DNA from: HXMU1420-13 sp963691715
GTDB taxonomy: Bacteria; Bacteroidota; Rhodothermia; Balneolales; Balneolaceae
Length of the DNA: 64,000 nt
Direction of reading: 5' to 3'
Assembly: GCA_963691715.1 (NCBI GenBank)
Contig: OY829281.1
Location: 1,240,001 to 1,304,000 of the forward strand
Of the stretch, positions 34,945 to 44,663 are shown piece after piece. The position numbers and the translations under genes are program-made. Under the pieces are notes generated by a model. It did no database searches. It was not told the DNA's origin and worked only from the letters and a program-made list of their open reading frames with translations. Each line of letters begins with the position of its first letter. Position 1 is the first letter of the stretch.

Positions 34945-37488
34945 TTGAGTTTTAAAGAGCAAGAATTTACTATTTTATTTTTCCTCAGCGAAATCACAAA
35001 AAATAATTACTGCAAGAAAACGATTTTAAATTATTTCAGTAGAGTAATTGTAGAAGAGATATATGTAGAAGATTATAAAAATATTGAGGCTTACGCTACT
35101 GATAAAAGTATTGTTCTTATTGATTCGAACTTAGCTGCTCATTTCCAAAAATTCCTATTAAGCTATTTCACAAAAAAAGCTCCTATTGTATGGATATCAG
35201 AATCCTCGAATTCTGAAAAAGGTGTAGAACTTCTAAATAATGGAAGCATAAACAACATTTGTTATATTGATCAACCCTACTCTTTGGAGAGTAGCATTTT
35301 AAGAGAATTAAAAGGTTCCCTGATAAAATCACAAATCCAGGTATTAAGTCAACAATCTACACTAATATCTGAGGCTGCATTAAATACCCAAACCGCTGTA
35401 CTAACCACAGATGCTGATGGTTTAGCTTTATGGGTAAATAAAGCACATACTAAATTATCTGGGTACACATTGGATGAAATGATAGGAAAGAAACCTGGAA
35501 GCCTTTTACAAGGTCCAGAAACTGATCCTGATACAGTTGCATATATCAGCCATAAATTAAAAGAACAAGTAGCTTTTTCTGTAGAAATACTAAATTACCA
35601 CAAAAATGGTGAAAAGGTTTGGTTAAAGTTAAATATCACTCCAATTTTTAAACATGGTAAGCTAGACAAATTTATAGCATTTCAAGAAGACATTACTGAA
35701 AAACGTAGAAATGTTCAACGGCTCGCAGATAGTTTAAAAAGACTTCAAGATGCCCAAAGAATCGGTAAAATGTGTGATTGGGTGATGGATGTTAATACGT
35801 ACAAGATTTCTTGGTCTGGTCGAGCCTCAGAAATTCTTGAACTTCAAGATACTTCCGAGTTTGATTATTGGAAGTTTAGAAGCCAGCTTAGTATTACAAG
35901 TCAACAAGAACTACAAGCTGGTTTGATTGAAATGCGTAAGTCTCATAAAGAATACGATCTAGTTCTTGATTTCACCTCTAGAAATGGCACCCGCAAAGTT
36001 TTAAGAACCATAGGAGTTCCTGTATATGAATCTGATGAACTCATTGAAGTAGTGGGTATAGTACAAGATATTACTTTACAATATGAGGCTGAAGCATTGG
36101 CTATGAAATCGCAACAACAATTGATTGCAGTCACTAATAATATGCAAGCTGGGGTTGCTCGTATTGTAAATAAATTGGATGGGTCCTGTGATATCCAATT
36201 TGCTAATAAAGGGTTTTATGATTTATATGAAGTAACTGAAGAATTAGCCAAAACAAATTTTGAACTTATATATAATCAAACACATAAAGATGATTCAGTT
36301 CTAGAAATAAATGCAATTTATGCAGAGGTATTAAAAACTGGACGAGCGGTAGACCAATATTTTCGAATAATAACTCCTTCTGGTAAACTAAAGTGGATAC
36401 ATCTAATCAGTAATGCTTCAGCTGGCTCTGATGGCGATATAATTCATGATTTTATCGTAACTGATATTACAGAAAGAATACAAAAGGATCGTTTACTTGA
36501 CGAAATAAGTGAAGTATCATTAAACGGTGGTTGGGAACTTGATGTACTCACCAATAAACTGACATGGACGAATGTAACCAAACAAATCTATGAAGTTCCT
36601 GAGGATTATGAACCTGATATAACCACTGCCATAAATTTTTATAAACAAGGAGAATCTCGCAAACGTATAGCAGAAATTTTTAATGATGCCATTACCTCAG
36701 GTATTTCAAGAGATGGCCAATTTGAAATTATAACAGCAAAAGGAAATCACAAATGGGTTCGCGCAAAATGTGCTGCTGAATTTGCTGGAGATCAAATAGT
36801 GAGGGTATACGGTTTCTTTCAAGATATTACTGAAGCTGTACATAGAGAAAATGCAATCATTGAATCTTTAAATGAAAAGAAAGCTCTTTTAGGAGAAATC
36901 CATCATCGAGTAAAAAATAACTTAGCGGTTATTTCTGGACTACTTCAATTAGAATTAATGAAAGGAGAAGAGGCCAAATACTCACTTGAGGACGCAGTAA
37001 ATAGAATTCAGTCTATAGCTGCTGTTCATGAAATCCTTTATAATACTGAAAACTTTAGTGTCATTTATTTGGATAATTACCTTGAAAAATTGACTCTTAA
37101 TATTGCGAAAACTAATCCCTCTCTAATCAGTGAAATTAACTTAGTCACAAATATCGAGAAAGTTGGTATTTCTATTAATCAAGCAGTACCCATTGGTCTA
37201 TTACTCAATGAATTAATCACCAACTCTCTTAAACATGCGTTTAAAGAAATTAAAAACGGTTCAATTTTCATATCTATCTCAAATATCGATGATAGTACTG
37301 TTAAAATGAATTACTCTGATACCGGTAAAGGCTTTAATAAAATGTTATTAGAGAATAGTTCATCCTTAGGTATTAAACTAATCCATTCTTTAATGCAACA
37401 ATTAGAAGCTGATCATACTATCGAAACACATACAGGCTTTAATCTAGAGTGTGCGTTTAAGGTTGAAGAAGCATTAGTTGCATCTTAA
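34945..37488 (+). CDS. Multi-PAS sensor histidine kinase, HisKA_2 type
   Basis: 847 residues, no membrane helix, cytoplasmic. Residues ~1-130 look like a degenerate receiver domain. Four PAS-type segments follow (about 140-255, 265-385, 390-510, 515-640), most ending in the DIT motif. The first carries GYTLDEMIGKKPGSLLQGPETD, the LOV-like sequence but with Pro where photoactive LOV domains have Cys. The transmitter begins with GEIHHRVKNNLAVISGLLQLE (phospho-His 653/654, HisKA_2) and ends with an ATPase domain (N box LLLNELITNSLKHAF, then DTGKGF). No response regulator is adjacent. TTG at 34945 is the likely start. Confidence 0.85.
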   Translation: MSFKEQEFTILFFLSEITKNNYCKKTILNYFSRVIVEEIYVEDYKNIEAYATDKSIVLIDSNLAAHFQKFLLSYFTKKAPIVWISESSNSEKGVELLNNGSINNICYIDQPYSLESSILRELKGSLIKSQIQVLSQQSTLISEAALNTQTAVLTTDADGLALWVNKAHTKLSGYTLDEMIGKKPGSLLQGPETDPDTVAYISHKLKEQVAFSVEILNYHKNGEKVWLKLNITPIFKHGKLDKFIAFQEDITEKRRNVQRLADSLKRLQDAQRIGKMCDWVMDVNTYKISWSGRASEILELQDTSEFDYWKFRSQLSITSQQELQAGLIEMRKSHKEYDLVLDFTSRNGTRKVLRTIGVPVYESDELIEVVGIVQDITLQYEAEALAMKSQQQLIAVTNNMQAGVARIVNKLDGSCDIQFANKGFYDLYEVTEELAKTNFELIYNQTHKDDSVLEINAIYAEVLKTGRAVDQYFRIITPSGKLKWIHLISNASAGSDGDIIHDFIVTDITERIQKDRLLDEISEVSLNGGWELDVLTNKLTWTNVTKQIYEVPEDYEPDITTAINFYKQGESRKRIAEIFNDAITSGISRDGQFEIITAKGNHKWVRAKCAAEFAGDQIVRVYGFFQDITEAVHRENAIIESLNEKKALLGEIHHRVKNNLAVISGLLQLELMKGEEAKYSLEDAVNRIQSIAAVHEILYNTENFSVIYLDNYLEKLTLNIAKTNPSLISEINLVTNIEKVGISINQAVPIGLLLNELITNSLKHAFKEIKNGSIFISISNIDDSTVKMNYSDTGKGFNKMLLENSSSLGIKLIHSLMQQLEADHTIETHTGFNLECAFKVEEALVAS

Positions 37489-37492
37489 AAAA

Positions 37493-40400
37493 TTAATTAT
37501 TGGTAGTAAAATTTAGTGCTTCCAGGTTATTTCTTAAAATTACGAATTCTGTATCATTATAAGGTACAATTTGTCTGATTTGACCCTCTACATGTAAGCC
37601 ACTTTCTTGGCTCGATAATGCAGTTATTTCTCGGTTCGGGCCCAACTTTAACACCGTGCCTATAGAGGCATCATACCGACCCGCTTCTGGTTTTACCCCA
37701 TACAAATTCCCTCCTACTATTAATGCCAGACGATCAAATCCCTGCATATTTACCATTAAGGCTGCATACATCGGCGATAATTGCACCGCTACGGGTAACT
37801 CTTGTGCAATGAATGTCCCATCTTCTCCCCCCCACCACACTGTGCTCGCTAAGGTATATGCCGTGAGTTGAGTTGCTCGTGCTAAGACATCCTCTTCAAA
37901 TATATCTTGTATTGTTTGCTCCTTGTAGGAGGCATACTTCAAATATTTCCGCTTCAACCCCGGAAGTTGTTCCACCAGATTATGACGCAATACCATCGGG
38001 TAGGAATCCTGACCATTATACGTCGTTAAAATTTGTTCCACCGAACCATTCTCATCAAAATCACTCACCCATAACCGCGCAGGCTGATCTGTTGAAGCTC
38101 TAAATCTAGAATTAAGACCATGATTCAACCCTATCAAATCAACATATCCATCTCCATCCCAATCTGTAACCAATACCTCATTCCACCACCCATTCGACTC
38201 CCCTAACCCAGACTGTTCGGTGGCTTCCTTAAACACAGCCTCTTGGGTCTCCATAAGTTGATTCCTAAACACCCTTATGGGTGACCATTCTCCTGAGGTT
38301 ATCAAATCCTGATCCCCATCATGGTCTATATCCATAAATACACTTCCCGTAAACATCCCAGAATGTAACAACCTGGGCGCATACTGCTGCGTTACATCCA
38401 TAAAATTTCCTGCACCATCATTTTCTAATAATCGCCCACTTACTGGCATACCTACCGCAAAAGGCTGTAACCTTTCCCCCACAAATACATCTATATCCCC
38501 ATCTGCATCCCAGTCTGCAGCACTTACTGTACCATTAGAGAAAAACCCTAGCGTCGCATTTATTCCCTTCGATATACTCCATGTACCCTTTTCTTGGATA
38601 TATAAACGATCAAAGAGCCCTTCCGAACTAGAACTGAATTCATTGCCTCCACTGCTCACATATAAATCATCATCCCCATCTCCATCTGCATCAAAAAATA
38701 CACAATCTGTATCCTCATGCAGTGCTTCGGTAGTAAAAACCTCATCCCATTGCTGCCCGTTGACTTCTCGCAAACTTCCTGGTTGATCTTTTGCCCCTCC
38801 TAAATACATCAGACTCTGCTCGGCAGACACACACCCAGCTGGTCCTTCCGTTGATCGCATGTGAAACACCAACCGATCTCGATCAAAATCAACAAATGAA
38901 TTTTCGGTATGCTTCCAATCTATACCTGCTTCTTTTTGCCTTAATATGGGCTCTTCCTCCACTCTTAGGTTCTGCTCACGTGCTTGCCTTGATTGCTGTT
39001 GGGATAACGTTAAATGCTGATTCACCGCTATATCTCGCAACACTGTCACTCGTCCATCGGGCCATCTTAATTCCAGCGAATCCACCACCGTTGCCTCGCC
39101 TAAGCCTACATGTAACCGTGCATCTACCGTACTTTGAAAACCTCGCTGAAGCACTTGTTCACGCCAATATAACTTCCCTGAACTCCACACACTTAGTTGT
39201 GCACCTATGGCTTGCGTATTTCCTAGATCGCCTTGTAACTCTACCATCAACCAATTTCCAAGGCCTCGATCTGAGGAAGTATTACGATACACAAAAGCAG
39301 GCATATTTACATTATTTACCACTAAATCTAAATCCCCATCATTATCCAAGTCTCCATAGGCCGATCCATTCGAAAAACTTGGCTCGCCTAATCCCCAAGA
39401 TTTCCCAACACTCGTAAACTCCAAGTCTCCCTCTCCAGAAAACATATAATTTGGGATTGGTCGTGAAGGTATCAAATCGATTAATTGTTTAAAGTCTACC
39501 TCATCACCACCTGTAATTGTTTGAATAATTTCATTACTAGAAACATATTGAATGTAATCTTGATCTGTTAAGTCTTGATAAATTCCATTTGCTACAAATA
39601 AATCCGTTTCCCCATTATGATCAAAGTCACTCATCAGTGCTGCCCAGCTCCAGTCTGTAGCTTCCACTCCTGTAAATCTACCAACTTCTAAAAAATCACC
39701 ATTTTTATTATTTAACTGAAACATATTTCTAGTAAACTGATGATAATATCCGTTTTCTAAGTTGAATTGATATTTATCCCAACTTTCAAATGTTGTTACC
39801 GTTTTAACTCGTTCCTCTGGTTCTGGAAGCATTTCAGTTACAAATATCTCTGGATATCCATCGTGATTTATATCTGCTGCATCTGCCCCCATAGATGCTC
39901 CACTTATACTTTTTATCGATTCAATTAATACTTCATCAAAAGTCCCATCTTGATTATTGATATACAAATAATCGCGTTCAAAAAAATCATTTGAAATGTA
40001 TAAATCTTGCCACCCATTTCGATTAACATCTAGAATAGTAACACCAAGTCCAAAGCCAATTACACTACCGAATATTCCTGCCTCTGAACTTACATCCGTA
40101 AAAGTATCCCCATCATTGCGATACAATTTATCACCTCCAACCTCATCTCTTGAAAGACGTTCGTTTATTTGAAGGTTAAAACTTCCAATTGCACGATATG
40201 AGTTATTTAGAAGATATAAGTCTAAATCACCATCTTTATCATAATCGAAAAAACTTGCTTGAGTAGAGAACCCACGATCAGCAATGCCATATTGCTCAGC
40301 AGATTCGGTGAAAGTTAAATCTCCATTATTTATAAAAAGCTCATTCTGTTTATTATCACCTTCAACGTCTCCCGAATTACACATATAAATGTCGATAAAT

Positions 40401-40783
40401 CCATCTCCATTAATATCTACCATACTAACACCTGTACTCCAAGATCTTTCACCGGAAATACCAGCTATACTAGAAATATCTTCGAACTTGAAATCACCCT
40501 TATTTAGGTATAATCGATTTGGGCGCATATTAGCTGTAAAATAGATGTCCAATAAGCCATCATTATTGATGTCTCCTAAAGCAATCCCTCCCCCATTATA
40601 GAAATTTCTGTATTTATAAATATTGAAGTTTTTATCAAAATCTAAAGGATTAGTAAAATTAATACCTGATTCTTGAGAGCTCACTTTCTCAAAGACTTTT
40701 TTCATTTTTTCATTTTGAATACAGCCTACAAATAAAAAGATAAAAGCTAACGAAATAGAGCGCTTTAAGTAAAAAAAGTACAT
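37493..40783 (-). CDS. FG-GAP/VCBS-repeat and ASPIC/UnbV-domain lipoprotein, copy 1
   Basis: 1,096 residues. Signal peptide with lipobox FVGC (Cys21). Many FG-GAP/VCBS-type calcium-binding repeats (DxNxDGxxD, such as GDINNDGLLDIYF, FDYDKDGDLDLYLL, DLDNDGDLDLVVNN) form beta-propeller-like blades. An ASPIC/UnbV domain lies at about 520-610 (GAQLSVWSSGKLYWREQ...LGLGEATVVDSLELRWPDG form). From about residue 442 to the last few residues it appears identical to the paralogue at 41334-44603, while residues 1-441 are only moderately similar. Presumed surface lipoprotein; such proteins accompany SusCD loci, with no proven role. Last gene of the operon. Confidence 0.85.
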   Translation of the reverse strand: MYFFYLKRSISLAFIFLFVGCIQNEKMKKVFEKVSSQESGINFTNPLDFDKNFNIYKYRNFYNGGGIALGDINNDGLLDIYFTANMRPNRLYLNKGDFKFEDISSIAGISGERSWSTGVSMVDINGDGFIDIYMCNSGDVEGDNKQNELFINNGDLTFTESAEQYGIADRGFSTQASFFDYDKDGDLDLYLLNNSYRAIGSFNLQINERLSRDEVGGDKLYRNDGDTFTDVSSEAGIFGSVIGFGLGVTILDVNRNGWQDLYISNDFFERDYLYINNQDGTFDEVLIESIKSISGASMGADAADINHDGYPEIFVTEMLPEPEERVKTVTTFESWDKYQFNLENGYYHQFTRNMFQLNNKNGDFLEVGRFTGVEATDWSWAALMSDFDHNGETDLFVANGIYQDLTDQDYIQYVSSNEIIQTITGGDEVDFKQLIDLIPSRPIPNYMFSGEGDLEFTSVGKSWGLGEPSFSNGSAYGDLDNDGDLDLVVNNVNMPAFVYRNTSSDRGLGNWLMVELQGDLGNTQAIGAQLSVWSSGKLYWREQVLQRGFQSTVDARLHVGLGEATVVDSLELRWPDGRVTVLRDIAVNQHLTLSQQQSRQAREQNLRVEEEPILRQKEAGIDWKHTENSFVDFDRDRLVFHMRSTEGPAGCVSAEQSLMYLGGAKDQPGSLREVNGQQWDEVFTTEALHEDTDCVFFDADGDGDDDLYVSSGGNEFSSSSEGLFDRLYIQEKGTWSISKGINATLGFFSNGTVSAADWDADGDIDVFVGERLQPFAVGMPVSGRLLENDGAGNFMDVTQQYAPRLLHSGMFTGSVFMDIDHDGDQDLITSGEWSPIRVFRNQLMETQEAVFKEATEQSGLGESNGWWNEVLVTDWDGDGYVDLIGLNHGLNSRFRASTDQPARLWVSDFDENGSVEQILTTYNGQDSYPMVLRHNLVEQLPGLKRKYLKYASYKEQTIQDIFEEDVLARATQLTAYTLASTVWWGGEDGTFIAQELPVAVQLSPMYAALMVNMQGFDRLALIVGGNLYGVKPEAGRYDASIGTVLKLGPNREITALSSQESGLHVEGQIRQIVPYNDTEFVILRNNLEALNFTTNN
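37507..39459. repeat. 1,953-base direct repeat, copy 1
   Basis: It matches 41351-43303 at a constant offset of 3,844 bases, with no difference found in the stretches compared; all translated frames agree. It covers the 3' ~60% of the FG-GAP gene, ending a few codons before the stop. The row 38221-38280 has 27 of 60 G+C, against 15 of 60 at 40201-40260 outside the repeat. Confidence 0.95.
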
Positions 40784-40792
40784 TCTTATCCT

Positions 40793-41341
40793 TTAATAAA
40801 AATTAGTTACATCAGTAAAAGTAACTACTACTTCGAAATTACTTTTAACTGTTAATTCAATCTCACTATTATTTATTCTACCGACATAAATTTTGTTATC
40901 AATTTCCTTACTTAATGGTTCAAAAACTACATCATATTCCTCACTTAAGATAGGAATCAAATGCTGCAATAAACTATCTGCAGATAAATGGGTATTCCAT
41001 GGTGCCCATCCTTTATAGGAATAAATAATTGGAAATTGGACAATCTTATTGTCAACAAAGTTTGGATAAAAAGATCGTTTTGCTGGAGCTTTTAACCAAT
41101 CAACATTTTCCACTATCTCTGCTCCTGAACCATTTATAAGTATACCATCTGAATTATACTTCCAAGAAAGTTCAAAAAATTTTTCTTTCGACATTCCAAA
41201 TGTATAGGCATGAATCAAAGTATCTGTAATCTGTATATTTTTTTGACTATCATTTTTTTTCTGATTTTTGCCAGACTGGTCAGAACAAGAAATGATTAGA
41301 ATCATGCATGAAATCATGGCTAAATGAAAGATTTTATTCAT
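40793..41341 (-). CDS. Unknown small lipoprotein between the duplicated genes
   Basis: 182 residues. Signal peptide with lipobox IISC (Cys19), then a Lys/Asn/Gln-rich linker and a small mixed alpha/beta domain (FGMSKEKFFELSWKYNSDG..., ELTVKSNFEVVVTFTDV). No family was recognised. Its start overlaps the stop of the upstream FG-GAP gene by eight bases, and its stop is 10 bases before copy 1, so all three are translated from one message. Only this gene and the N-terminal part of copy 1 separate the two identical segments. Confidence 0.7.
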   Translation of the reverse strand: MNKIFHLAMISCMILIISCSDQSGKNQKKNDSQKNIQITDTLIHAYTFGMSKEKFFELSWKYNSDGILINGSGAEIVENVDWLKAPAKRSFYPNFVDNKIVQFPIIYSYKGWAPWNTHLSADSLLQHLIPILSEEYDVVFEPLSKEIDNKIYVGRINNSEIELTVKSNFEVVVTFTDVTNFY

Positions 41342-44300
41342 TCTTTTGTATAAAATTTAGTGCTTCCAGGTTATTTCTTAAAATTACGAATTCTGTATCA
41401 TTATAAGGTACAATTTGTCTGATTTGACCCTCTACATGTAAGCCACTTTCTTGGCTCGATAATGCAGTTATTTCTCGGTTCGGGCCCAACTTTAACACCG
41501 TGCCTATAGAGGCATCATACCGACCCGCTTCTGGTTTTACCCCATACAAATTCCCTCCTACTATTAATGCCAGACGATCAAATCCCTGCATATTTACCAT
41601 TAAGGCTGCATACATCGGCGATAATTGCACCGCTACGGGTAACTCTTGTGCAATGAATGTCCCATCTTCTCCCCCCCACCACACTGTGCTCGCTAAGGTA
41701 TATGCCGTGAGTTGAGTTGCTCGTGCTAAGACATCCTCTTCAAATATATCTTGTATTGTTTGCTCCTTGTAGGAGGCATACTTCAAATATTTCCGCTTCA
41801 ACCCCGGAAGTTGTTCCACCAGATTATGACGCAATACCATCGGGTAGGAATCCTGACCATTATACGTCGTTAAAATTTGTTCCACCGAACCATTCTCATC
41901 AAAATCACTCACCCATAACCGCGCAGGCTGATCTGTTGAAGCTCTAAATCTAGAATTAAGACCATGATTCAACCCTATCAAATCAACATATCCATCTCCA
42001 TCCCAATCTGTAACCAATACCTCATTCCACCACCCATTCGACTCCCCTAACCCAGACTGTTCGGTGGCTTCCTTAAACACAGCCTCTTGGGTCTCCATAA
42101 GTTGATTCCTAAACACCCTTATGGGTGACCATTCTCCTGAGGTTATCAAATCCTGATCCCCATCATGGTCTATATCCATAAATACACTTCCCGTAAACAT
42201 CCCAGAATGTAACAACCTGGGCGCATACTGCTGCGTTACATCCATAAAATTTCCTGCACCATCATTTTCTAATAATCGCCCACTTACTGGCATACCTACC
42301 GCAAAAGGCTGTAACCTTTCCCCCACAAATACATCTATATCCCCATCTGCATCCCAGTCTGCAGCACTTACTGTACCATTAGAGAAAAACCCTAGCGTCG
42401 CATTTATTCCCTTCGATATACTCCATGTACCCTTTTCTTGGATATATAAACGATCAAAGAGCCCTTCCGAACTAGAACTGAATTCATTGCCTCCACTGCT
42501 CACATATAAATCATCATCCCCATCTCCATCTGCATCAAAAAATACACAATCTGTATCCTCATGCAGTGCTTCGGTAGTAAAAACCTCATCCCATTGCTGC
42601 CCGTTGACTTCTCGCAAACTTCCTGGTTGATCTTTTGCCCCTCCTAAATACATCAGACTCTGCTCGGCAGACACACACCCAGCTGGTCCTTCCGTTGATC
42701 GCATGTGAAACACCAACCGATCTCGATCAAAATCAACAAATGAATTTTCGGTATGCTTCCAATCTATACCTGCTTCTTTTTGCCTTAATATGGGCTCTTC
42801 CTCCACTCTTAGGTTCTGCTCACGTGCTTGCCTTGATTGCTGTTGGGATAACGTTAAATGCTGATTCACCGCTATATCTCGCAACACTGTCACTCGTCCA
42901 TCGGGCCATCTTAATTCCAGCGAATCCACCACCGTTGCCTCGCCTAAGCCTACATGTAACCGTGCATCTACCGTACTTTGAAAACCTCGCTGAAGCACTT
43001 GTTCACGCCAATATAACTTCCCTGAACTCCACACACTTAGTTGTGCACCTATGGCTTGCGTATTTCCTAGATCGCCTTGTAACTCTACCATCAACCAATT
43101 TCCAAGGCCTCGATCTGAGGAAGTATTACGATACACAAAAGCAGGCATATTTACATTATTTACCACTAAATCTAAATCCCCATCATTATCCAAGTCTCCA
43201 TAGGCCGATCCATTCGAAAAACTTGGCTCGCCTAATCCCCAAGATTTCCCAACACTCGTAAACTCCAAGTCTCCCTCTCCAGAAAACATATAATTTGGGA
43301 TTGCAACACTTGGAATATCTTTAAAGAGTGTTTCAATAGGTTGATCACGACGTACCACTTCCTTAAATAAATCTGGATCTGCATAATAATTCACATAATC
43401 CATATCTGTAAGGTCTTGATAAATTCCATTTGCCACAAACAAGTCGTTTGAACCATTTAAGTCGAAATCAGCAATTAATGCTGCCCAACTCCAATCTGTG
43501 GCTTCTACATCACTTTGTCTTCCTATTTCAGAAAAACTTCCATCCATATTCAATTGAAGTGAGTTTCTGGTGTATTGTTGATGATATCCTGCCTCTACCT
43601 TTTGTTGATATCTATCCCAGGAATCAAATGAGGTTTTTGTTTTAAATCGTTCTTCTGATTCAGGAAGCATATCAGTAACAAATATTTCGGGGAGTCCATC
43701 ATGATTTATATCCGCGATGTCTGCACCCATTGAATTCATACTTATTGATTTAGTTTTGCTTTCAATAATTTCTGTGAAAGTGCCATCTTTATTATTGATG
43801 TATAAATAATCACGTTCAAAAAAATCATTTGAAATGTAAATATCTTGCCAATAGTCTCCATTCAAATCACCAATACTTACTCCAAGGCCAAAGCCAATTT
43901 TACTTCCATATATTCCTGCTTCTGAGCTAACATCAGTGTAAAAGTTTCCATCATTGCGATATAATTTATTTCCTCCATCTGGGTCACGTGTTTCACGCAT
44001 GCCTTTTACCATATCGAAACCACCTACAGGTGAAAAGGAATTATTCAATAGATATAAATCTAAGTCTCCATCTTTGTCGTAGTCAAAAAATACGGAGTGA
44101 TTAGAAAGACCTAAATCGTTGATCCCCCAAAGTTCCGCTTTCTCAGAGAATGTTAGATCTCCATTATTAATAAAAAGCTCATTATTTCTATTTGTACCTG
44201 AAGGGGTTCCTGATTTTGAGACATAAATATCTAACCATCCATCTCCATTAACATCTGCAAAGCTTACCCCAGTTGACCATACATTTGGAGATGCCACACC

Positions 44301-44603
44301 AGCAGTTTCAGTGATATCTTCAAATTCGAAGCCCCCTTTGTTTAAGAAGAGTTTGTTATTTAATTGATTACCAACAAAAAATAACTCTGGTAAACCATCA
44401 TTATTTAAATCCCCAATAGCTACTCCACCACCATTATAAAAATTTCTATAGGTATATGGATTTAATTCATAGCTTAGTTCCAGTTGATTATTAAAATCAA
44501 CTCCACTATTAGGATAATCATCAATAAAAATTAAAGCATCATTTTTTGAACAACCGATGGACATCGATAATGATAAAATAAGCGTAAATTGAAAATATCT
44601 CAT
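41334..44603 (-). CDS. FG-GAP/VCBS-repeat and ASPIC/UnbV-domain lipoprotein, copy 2
   Basis: 1,089 residues. Lipobox SIGC (Cys18). Same architecture as copy 1: N-terminal FG-GAP repeats (GDLNNDGLPELFF, FDYDKDGDLDLYLL), ASPIC/UnbV near 510-600, more FG-GAP repeats after. From about residue 434 on it appears identical to copy 1; the N-terminal part differs at many positions and by small insertions. It is the first gene after susD, separated by an intrinsic terminator whose T-run ends four bases before its ATG. Expected at the outer membrane, facing outward, with SusC/SusD. Confidence 0.85.
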   Translation of the reverse strand: MRYFQFTLILSLSMSIGCSKNDALIFIDDYPNSGVDFNNQLELSYELNPYTYRNFYNGGGVAIGDLNNDGLPELFFVGNQLNNKLFLNKGGFEFEDITETAGVASPNVWSTGVSFADVNGDGWLDIYVSKSGTPSGTNRNNELFINNGDLTFSEKAELWGINDLGLSNHSVFFDYDKDGDLDLYLLNNSFSPVGGFDMVKGMRETRDPDGGNKLYRNDGNFYTDVSSEAGIYGSKIGFGLGVSIGDLNGDYWQDIYISNDFFERDYLYINNKDGTFTEIIESKTKSISMNSMGADIADINHDGLPEIFVTDMLPESEERFKTKTSFDSWDRYQQKVEAGYHQQYTRNSLQLNMDGSFSEIGRQSDVEATDWSWAALIADFDLNGSNDLFVANGIYQDLTDMDYVNYYADPDLFKEVVRRDQPIETLFKDIPSVAIPNYMFSGEGDLEFTSVGKSWGLGEPSFSNGSAYGDLDNDGDLDLVVNNVNMPAFVYRNTSSDRGLGNWLMVELQGDLGNTQAIGAQLSVWSSGKLYWREQVLQRGFQSTVDARLHVGLGEATVVDSLELRWPDGRVTVLRDIAVNQHLTLSQQQSRQAREQNLRVEEEPILRQKEAGIDWKHTENSFVDFDRDRLVFHMRSTEGPAGCVSAEQSLMYLGGAKDQPGSLREVNGQQWDEVFTTEALHEDTDCVFFDADGDGDDDLYVSSGGNEFSSSSEGLFDRLYIQEKGTWSISKGINATLGFFSNGTVSAADWDADGDIDVFVGERLQPFAVGMPVSGRLLENDGAGNFMDVTQQYAPRLLHSGMFTGSVFMDIDHDGDQDLITSGEWSPIRVFRNQLMETQEAVFKEATEQSGLGESNGWWNEVLVTDWDGDGYVDLIGLNHGLNSRFRASTDQPARLWVSDFDENGSVEQILTTYNGQDSYPMVLRHNLVEQLPGLKRKYLKYASYKEQTIQDIFEEDVLARATQLTAYTLASTVWWGGEDGTFIAQELPVAVQLSPMYAALMVNMQGFDRLALIVGGNLYGVKPEAGRYDASIGTVLKLGPNREITALSSQESGLHVEGQIRQIVPYNDTEFVILRNNLEALNFIQKNE
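41351..43303. repeat. 1,953-base direct repeat, copy 2
   Basis: Second copy of the segment at 37507-39459, same orientation. The borders are sharp: at the left, bases before TAAAATTTAG differ; at the right, identity stops after GGGATTG, where copy 1 goes on with GTCG and copy 2 with CAAC. Confidence 0.95.
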
Positions 44604-44607
44604 AAAT

Positions 44608-44645
44608 AAAAAAAAGGTTGCTACATTTAAAATATAGCAACCTTT
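44608..44645 (-). terminator. Intra-operon terminator after susD
   Basis: AAAGGTTGCTA (44613-44623) pairs perfectly with TAGCAACCTTT (44635-44645). The eight A at 44608-44615 read as a T-run on the minus strand. It lies between susD and the FG-GAP gene, so it should lower expression of the genes downstream of susCD, with read-through supplying them. Confidence 0.85.
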
Positions 44646-44663
44646 AGAATAGAAATTTATCTA

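Noticed and set aside
38791..39417. 208-codon plus-strand frame, repeated exactly at 42635-43261
   Set aside because: It lies antisense inside the FG-GAP genes, has a low-complexity Leu/His/Pro-rich translation and no ribosome-binding site. Its duplication is explained by the 1,953-base repeat.
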